A stretch of 64,000 nt of DNA. It comes from Anagrus nilaparvatae. Taxonomy: Eukaryota > Arthropoda > Insecta > Hymenoptera > Mymaridae. The stretch covers positions 21,392,501 to 21,456,500 of the forward strand of contig JAKSXM010000007.1 in NCBI GenBank assembly GCA_022575985.1. The letters run 5' to 3'. Below, piece by piece: positions 55,960-64,000 of this stretch. How positions within the stretch are numbered: position 1 is the stretch's first letter; each line of letters opens with the position of its first letter. The position numbers and the translations under genes were made by a program. The notes under the pieces were generated by a model. It worked only from the letters and a program-made list of their open reading frames with translations, made no database searches and had not been told where the DNA came from.

Positions 55960-58900
55960 ACATATTTTAATTATTAAAAATATTTTTACAATATTCCTGT
56001 TATTATCACTGTTTTTTTGAATATAACGAAAAACGATGATAATTATGCCTATTAAAAAAAATAATAATATAATAAAAACGTATATTAATATGATTAATGA
56101 GAAAAATGATAAATTTGGTGATTGCTTTATAAGTTCATGATAATGTGTGTATATATAAGGAATTATCTATATTATAAAAAGTTACGTAAAAAAATGTTGT
56201 GCAAGTCTTTTTAATAAGAAAAAAGATAATAATTTTTTTTTTTTTTTTTAGAGTCAAACTATAAAAAAAAAATAATTTAATAATATATAATTGAATTTTA
56301 TTTTTATATAATAAGTAAATATATGATAATTTAATAATTTAATTAATTAACAGTGTATAAACGATTGTCAATTTAAAAAAATTAATTAATTCAAATTGCT
56401 GTTAGAATATGAAATGATAATCAACGATGCCTGTCGTGTTAATTAAAAATGTTTTAATAGAATTATTTATTATATTTCTATTATGAGTATTAAGGAAAAT
56501 AAATATTTAATGAACAAAAAAAAACGTTAATGTGTATTGTATGGGTTTTTATCATTTTTTAAAGTGATAAATAAGCAATTATAATATGTGTAATTTCATC
56601 ATCTTTATATTTATAATTTAATTTAAATATTTTATTATTTTTTATGTTATTTTTTTTTTCTTCTTGTTGTTCGTTATTGAATTACAGTATTTAATTTTTT
56701 TGAGGATAATTTTACATCATTTTTTGGCCTTGATTTTTTTTTTAATTATTAGAGATATTTTTAATGGAAGAATTTTTAGATAAGAATGGGATAAGATCAG
56801 AAATTTTTTTTTTAATTAGTTTGGGTTATTGATATTTTTTTATATTTTTAGTACAGTAGAACTTAAAAAGTATTAAAATTGACTTCTGAATTAATTGTTG
56901 AGGGGCTGGAAAATGCTAAATTTTTGAAAATATTTAAAACTCGAAAAAGGTTATGAAAATTGAAAATTAAAAAAATTATTCTTGCAGAAAAGCTTGTTTA
57001 AGTTTTCAATTTTTGCATGAAGTTTGGTATAATTTGCCAAGAAAAAAAGATTTTCAAAATTATAGCGATTTCAAATCACTCCTATTGTCAAGAAACACAT
57101 GGGCTCTTATGTAACAAAATTTTGGTTACATGCTCAGTGGCAACACTTGGACTCGATTAAATAAGCTATAATTTTTTGAATCTTGTTTTCTTAATAAAAT
57201 ACGCCAAATTTTATCAGCAGGTAATTAAAACTTCAAACAACTTTTTACAAAAACCGTTAGGCTAGTACATTTCCTCCTAAACTGTTTACAATGTAATATA
57301 TTAATTATGCAACACCCCATAATAAGAGGATAAAAATATTGAGAAATACATAAAAAAAATACGATTAGAGGTTAAATAAAATGATAAATTTTACATATAA
57401 AAATATCTCATTAAATATTTTTTTTATCAATTTAAGATATAAATTAAATGTTTTAGTAATAACTAGGGAAACAAATAATTAAATTCACAGTATAATGACA
57501 TAAAAGATAATAGAATTATATTTTATTTAATTATAATTTTTTATTTCTTCATATTAAATTAAACGTAATAGAATAAAAATTTTTGTTTAATTGCACATAT
57601 TTTTTTATTATGCATAATTGAATTTAATATTTTATATATATTTTGAATGAATGCCAAAACAATTATTTTAAAAATTAATAACAATAATAAATAATTCACA
57701 CAATTATTATTATTTATTTATTTATATTTTTATATTCTTGTTAATTTTATTTAATTATTTAATTGGATATCGTTTAAATAATTAATGTAATTAACAACGT
57801 TTTTTCTACTAAGTCTAGTTAATTGTGATCGCGATCATGATATTATTTCATATTTTAAGGCTTGTATAAATTTTTTTTCAATTTTTACATTGGTAAAGTG
57901 CAATATTTGAAATTTCGCGAGTACGAATATTTATGATGTTTAAAGAAGGGCCTGTTTTCTATCTTGGATGATTCTTGTAATTTATCAGAAACCATGTATC
58001 AAACAAGGGAAACAATTTTGATCTTAATCAACTTATTAGATTATAAGCATAAATATGACGAAAAATTGATTCGAATTATTTCAGTACCATTTTTAGGTCC
58101 ATTTGGACTATAAATTAAAAAAAATATAACAATTTAAGGAAAATGTATAAAAAATATAATACAAAAAAATTTTTTCCTTCTTAATAAATGTCTGCACATA
58201 AATTCCTACAGATAGCAGCACTTAATACCTACAAGAACCAAAAAAGGTGAAAATTTGATAATGAGCCTACTAACGTATAGTTAGCAAAACAAATTATTAA
58301 TTATCATATTTTCTTTTGATTCTTCTTCAAAATTTAAAAAAATCTCATATTTTTATATTAAATAAAGAAAGAAATAATAAATTATAATAAAAGATCGTAC
58401 AATATATTAAAAGTTAACAAGCCAATGTACGTTCGGTCAATTTTTCCTTTAGGGCTTTAAATTCCTTTTTTATAAAACAGGTGGCATATATACGAGAAAC
58501 TTTATTTCTCTTCGAGTTTAAAAATCTATAATTTTATATATTATATTATAAATATTTACTATCTCTTTTTACCTTGCACCTTATATATGTGCCTATTATG
58601 ATTATAAAATTAATAAGACCATTTATTATGGATAAATAATTTTGACACGTTTTATCAATTTATTAGAAAATTTTTTTTATATAAATTAAATGTCATTAAT
58701 TTTTTTTCTATCTTAAAAAATAATAATTAATTTATATATTAGCCTAGGCTGTACTGTTAAAAAATTTTTTGTGTTTTTCAATATACAAAACTTTTTACTG
58801 ATATAATAAATTATTTCAATCACGTTGCTCTATATAGAGAAGTGCTAGAAATTTTTTTCGAGAATGATTTATGCTTAAAATTTCAAAGCAATACCTTTAA

Positions 58901-59105
58901 AAGCGTGATCATAATAATATAATACCTAATTTCGTTTTTGCCTACGTTGCAGCTATATGCAAATTTAACCTGCTATAGTGTGGTTAAAACGATTAAATGA
59001 CCTATCCAAAAAACGATCTGCTGCGAAGTAGAGATAAAGAAAATTAAAAATTGCAAATTAAACGAGTTTTCTTGTTTTTGAATGCTAAAAGATTCAATGA
59101 TAGAT
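55960..59105. other. Probable intron of the EMX-family gene
   Basis: Very AT-rich DNA downstream of the exon 2 donor. No exon with homeodomain signatures (for example the WFQNRR coding block) is visible. It is presumed intronic because the gene continues. Confidence 0.5.
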
Positions 59106-59111
59106 TTCCTA

Positions 59112-59336
59112 CACTGAAAAAGAAATCCGCTTGCGGCTAGCGGATTTTTTTTCTTTCTCAAACTATTGCAAATGGACTGAAAAGAAAAGAAAATTAATAA
59201 ACAAAAATTTTTTTCGCTCAATTAGGATGTGTACGCAGTGGTACAATGTTCCACTTCATTTCGATTCAGGTCATTTGCAATCGTTTGAGCAAGAAAACCA
59301 AAATCCGCTAGCCACAAGAAGATTTTGTTTTCAGCG
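59112..59336. mobile_element. 225-bp diverged foldback MITE, CACTGAAAAAG ends, TA-flanked
   Basis: The left end CACTGAAAAAGAAATCCGCT and right end (reverse complement CGCTGAAAACAAAATCTTCT) pair, with GGCTAGCGGATTTT and CAAACTATTGCAAATG on both arms, between TA dinucleotides (59110-59111, 59337-59338). Related in its termini to 7957-8337. Confidence 0.75.
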
Positions 59337-59344
59337 TAGCTGTT

Positions 59345-61120
59345 AATTAGATGAATTCAAAATCCTACGAATAATATAAAGCCTCCATATAATTGGCAGC
59401 AACATTTAGAAAGTATTTTATAAGTGTAATTCCGAAGCCTATTAAATCAATAAATTGCGAGTTTTGGCACCCAATAATTTAAAAAAACAAACAAATCAGT
59501 ATACATATCTAAACTAATACATCAACAGCAAATGTAAAAGAAAAAAAGTCAATTAAAAACTTAAAATTTATTAACGAATCCGATTATTTATTTATTGATA
59601 CAGTATACTTTGTCTGTCACAATATACATTATAATACATAAATACCAATAAATTTAAAATAAAAATAAAAGTAGAATATGTCAATATATGTATGATTATA
59701 ATTAAAAAAAACAAAAAAATATAAATTTAAATATAATATTTATACAAAAAAACAGAATGATATAAATATTTATATATTTTGTAAAATTAATGTTTAATAA
59801 AAATAAATAAATCTTATATTTTAAATAAATAAATACAACAATCGTTCGAGGTCAATAAAAATAAATCGAATCTTTTCTTTTTCGCTTATGTCTAATTTAT
59901 ATATTTAAGAAAAACTTCACGATTTTATTTCTTTTCGATGTAATATAATATAAGAAACCTTGATGACAATCATAATAAATTTTATGTTTTAGGTTATGTT
60001 ATTAAACTTTAATAAAATAACTATTCATTTATTTATAAGTATAATCTTTACGTACATTTTTATGTACCTTTAAGCAAATGTCGATTAAATTCTAGAATAG
60101 GAATTATTAAGGAACTATAATGGGAATTACTGATTTTTAAGTATTATGCATTTGTTTAATGGGCTAAATATAAGGAAATTAATAGTTAATAATTTCTTTA
60201 CCGACGGATTTTTGTTACCGACGCGTCGATGCGTTATATATATAACCTTAATTTTAGAATGTTAAGACTAATTAAGACGCTGATAATTGCGATTTTTTGA
60301 ATTGATGGCTTCATTTTGTAAGAAGCATAAAAGATTAAACGAAGCAGACAATCTGAAAATTGTAATGTGTATAATATATTAATATTCATATATATTTCTT
60401 TACAAACTGGCAATAATTATATATTCCAATTTGGAGAGGCCGTCAAAAAAAACATTCATAACCACATCTCATATTTATTTACAAGCCGGCTAAGAATGTA
60501 CTATTACATTTAAAAGTATACTTCTTAATAAGTAATATTGAAATTTTGCTGTAAATTTGTTAATTCCATTACTCTATTTATAGTATCTGAAAATCATTTC
60601 TATTGCGAGAAAAAATATTTTTTTTTTATGTATTTATATTTTACATGCTTTATATTTTTTTAAATTTAGTATTTGATAGTTAATTTTATATTTTTTGAAC
60701 GATTTCTTAAATTTACTGTGAAAAAGAAGTTCTATTCACTGGACCCTAATGAGCAGCGCTCGGAGCAGCGTGTTAAAAGCTTCAAAATAAATTTTGCTTT
60801 AGGTACGAAAGTTTTTGTCAAAATTGTAAACTATTTTGTAAAAAGTACAAAATACCTCGATTTCTGTTCCCATAATTAAATACCTTGTAACCTGTAAAGT
60901 AAAAGCTACTTTTTACTGATAAAACATATCTAATCTAAAACAATATGCAGTTTTTATGATTTGGGTTTTTTACCTTCTGCTATTACCTCCAAGATTAACT
61001 GATATTGGATTAAAAATTTCAGTACCTGGTTTTCCCCATTAAAAATTAAAATTATTTAAATATTGTTCATTTCCTTTATTAAAAATACATAACTCTTATA
61101 AAAACAACTACATTCTTAAC
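59345..61120. other. AT-rich DNA, presumed intron
   Basis: Nothing recognisable. A CG-containing patch ACCGACGGATTTTTGTTACC + GACGCGTCGATG lies near 60200. Confidence 0.4.
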
Positions 61121-61124
61121 ATTG

Positions 61125-61352
61125 CACGGAGAAAAATAACTGTTAAAAATAACCAAAATTGCTGGTTATGTTTACATTATAAAGTTTTGTTATTTTCTGT
61201 TCAAATATTTTGTAAATATAACCATGTTTATAGTTAGAATTACAGTATTCTGACTTCATATTTGTAAAATTTACAAATTTTTTTTGTAATTAAAACTAAC
61301 CCCGTTTTACTAAAATTAACCTTGTAAAATATACAAAATATTTTTCTCCGTG
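61125..61352. mobile_element. 228-bp MITE, sister of the 46257 element
   Basis: Matches 46257-46482 over its full length with only a handful of changes (for example ATGTTTAC for ATATTTAC, AAATATAACC for AAATAACC). It has the same CACGGAGAAAAATA ends. Flanks here are TG/TG rather than a clean TA/TA. Confidence 0.9.
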
Positions 61353-64000
61353 TGTCTAACTAAACTTTACTATTACTACTTAAATAAAAAAAATCTCAAT
61401 ACAACAATAAAACCGTTATGTATTTATAATTTACATTCACCGAAACCTTTTTCAATACTTTTTCAAAACCAACCTTTTTCGAAATAAAATAAAACTTTTA
61501 ATTAACATATGGTTAGAAATACAACATGAATGATTATAATGACTAAAAGCGAAAGCAAAAAAAAAAAGTCAAAAGTCAATCACACACATAATACCTTTTT
61601 TTATTTATACAAAGCTAAATAATAATAGAGTATGAAGGGTGTTAGTTTCAATGAGTCCCTTGAGAATGAAAGGGCGGGAGTCGCAATAACAACGATTAAA
61701 TTTCACGTTAGATTGAGTGTTCTATATTTTTTTAACTTTTTATTTCTCAGGCATTTTTCAAGAGGTTATATTTAAAAAAAAGATAGTCCTTTTAAAAAAA
61801 TAATAAGTTTTGTAAGGATCTCTTCTTATTATTGAAATATCCTATTTGTACCTTCTTTTAGAACACAACGGGATATTTTTCTTTTTTTTTTTTAAATTTT
61901 TTTATTTTTTAAACTTCAGCGCCCTCGTATCAATTTCCTTAATGTCATTGTAAAAAATACAAATTTATTAAAAAATATTTGACACTTAAAAAAAAAAAAA
62001 AAAATGGAAGAAGCCTTTTTTTTCAGTGTTTGTTGTATACAAGGAAAAAAAAATATCTTCTTTTATTATGGCATACAACAATAAATATATTTAAGAGCCA
62101 CAAAAATCATGAGCCTACCCAATAAATTCTATTTTTTTATTTTATATATTTTTCTTTCTCTATTATATAAATAAAAAAGATGGAATTTTATGGAATGATT
62201 AACTGCCTTTTTTTTAATGTATTTTAAGAATTTTTTTTTTTTTTATTGGTTATACAATCAAAATTTTTATTAACTCATCGTTATAATTTTTTTTTTTTTT
62301 TGCAAAATTGTTTGTTATGTGTAATATTTAGTTTTGTGTAATCGTAAATTTTTTAATGATTATGTAGAATCAGATATTTTTATTATTGCTATTGTGATGT
62401 TTTTTTATTGAAAAAAAAATTTATTAATAAAATTTTGTAAAAAAGTTTTTTTTTGGATTTCTGAGAATTCAGCAAAAAAAGATTAAATTAAAGAAACTTT
62501 TTTTTTACCTGAAAATAAAGGTGGTTAATTCTTTTTGTAACAACCTAGCAACTAAAGACTGAATTAGCATTAATATGTATGGCTGTAAGAAGTTAACTTG
62601 CCCATGCCTACTAGAAACTAAGCTTATGTCGTAAGAACTGTAGTGATCTGTCAAAGAATTGTCCTTTGCAAAAAAAAAGTTAAGGAGGCTTGAAAAATCA
62701 TGAAAGTGGTTAAGTGAGAATTGCTGATAAATCAAAAATTTTCAGGTTTTCGAAGCACTTTAAGACGAATATAGAAAGAAAAAAAATTATATTTTCAGAA
62801 ACCACTAATTTTTTTTTTGAAACTTATTTTTTCATAAACAGAAGCAGATACCTGAATTTTAATTTTAAAAATAGTATACCCAAACTCTTTTTAAGCCCTC
62901 TAGGCCTTAAAAGAATAGAAACAATTTAAAAAGTGATGATTTGTATTATTTGTTTTAGATTTACATTTCAGTAGACGTGGGTATTACCCGATATTTCTTA
63001 CCCACCCCGAAAGTTTTTTTGCAAATCGGTTCGTAGGTTCGATCAAGTTTTGGGTAAAGTTCGAAATTTTTCAAAAAAGACCTTTGGGTACAAAGTGACT
63101 TCAAAATTACCTGGCTAAGAATCCGAAATACCAAAAAAAGAAATCCGAATTATCGAGTCCGATAACCGCAATTTCCTTAAATTGCGAAATATTCGTTTTA
63201 CCTGTAAATTTTAATGAGAATCTACAGTTTCAAAATATCAATAATCCAGTCTTAAATGACCAAATAACTTGAATATTAAATTTAGCACTAAATTTAGCAA
63301 ATAAATAATAAAAAATAAAAATATAAGAGAATATATTACCAAGAAATTAATTTCTTAAACGATTATTATTATTGCTTATGAAAGAAATCCTAACTGTAAA
63401 AAATTAAGACATATAATTAAAAAGATATTAAAAAATAAAAAACACAAAAGCCTTGTGAATCTCAATTTTTTTTTTCTCATGAGATAATCAAAAAAAATAA
63501 AAAATTCCTTATAAATTTTTATTGACTATTATTAATACCCAATAATTTAAAAAAAAAAAACTAGCCTCTATTGTCCAAAAAATTTCTATTTTAGTGTCAG
63601 TGTTTTGTCAAACTATCTTAAATTATATACCATTACAATTATATTAATATTCTTGTTAACAAATCAAACATAATCATATATTATAAAGAGAGAAATACAA
63701 AGTATGTGTGTTATATTTTCTAAAGAAACATAACCAAACCACAAAAATATATATATTTTATGCTATAACAATATAATTGACTAAGAAGAAGAATTCGAAA
63801 AATGAAATTATATAATTTCTTTTGACTCTTGTTCGATTCTTATAGATCGTAATAAATAAATTATATTACTTACGTGTATGTGTGTGTATAGAAATCGTTA
63901 GGCACGAAAAGCCTCAAGTTACACTTTTTTTTTAGATGCGATCATTTTTTTTGCACACACACATACTTAAATGCCTAATATGCTCAAGGCATCTTATTTA
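61353..64000. other. AT-rich DNA, presumed intron, to window end
   Basis: Many poly-A/T runs. A short patch at 62970-63070 (GGGTATTACCCGATATTTCT, CCACCCCGAAAG) looks like part of another dispersed repeat. No exon is seen. Confidence 0.4.

Noticed and set aside
59131..59346. 71-codon frame with balanced composition
   Set aside because: Coincides with the CACTGAAAAAG foldback MITE; the opposite arm gives an equivalent antisense frame.

Overview
This is a very AT-rich, intron-bearing animal genomic window, clearly from an insect. Its genes have GT-AG introns that are mostly short, AATAAA-type poly(A) signals, and protein families typical of insects (Rsod-type SOD repeats, muscle Mlc2 with the insect N-terminal extension, an ems/E5 EMX-family start). 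I cannot fix the order. Hemiptera, Diptera and parasitoid Hymenoptera all remain possible. There are no bacterial operons, no CRISPR array, and I recognised no rRNA or tRNA.

Layout. (1) 46-4740, minus: 13 exons of a secreted multi-domain Cu/Zn-SOD-like protein (Rsod type). The 3' end runs off the left edge. (2) 4741-8750: intergenic, with several foldback (inverted-repeat) elements. (3) 8793-9482, plus: a three-exon gene for an unrecognised 179-residue protein with one C-terminal membrane segment. (4) 10590-14333, plus: muscle myosin regulatory light chain (Mlc2), 225 residues, whose first coding exon is only the ATG. (5) 14334-18350: AT-rich, with a decayed FLYWCH-like fragment and an orphan ORF. 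(6) 18359-28142: the oddest region. It has a ~322-bp tandem array followed by head-to-tail copies of a block carrying an unrecognised modular ORF family, pierced by at least four later insertions, two of them with clear target-site duplications. (7) 28336-31268, minus: complete PLP-homeostasis protein gene (Plpbp/YggS family), 246 residues, with a 2-kb last intron holding a TTAA-flanked element. (8) 31300-54870: gene-poor, dominated by foldback elements of several families, including a 1.6-kb and a 2.9-kb palindrome. (9) 54878-~55953, plus: the first two exons of an EMX-family (ems/E5) homeobox gene. The homeodomain exon is not in the window. (10) The rest is AT-rich, probably intron, with two small MITEs.

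The host genes do not form a pathway: they are an antioxidant-like extracellular protein, a muscle protein, a vitamin B6 housekeeping protein and a head-patterning factor. The exon models of the four principal genes were built by hand from splice sites. In each, every exon junction keeps the reading frame, which is strong internal support. The main candidate for something undescribed is region 6: repeated ORFs built from a recurring motif (W-[LM]-I-E-[ND] ... K-K-x3-R-L ... Y-P-x-I) that I cannot assign to any family. They may come from a virus, a transposon or a host multigene family.
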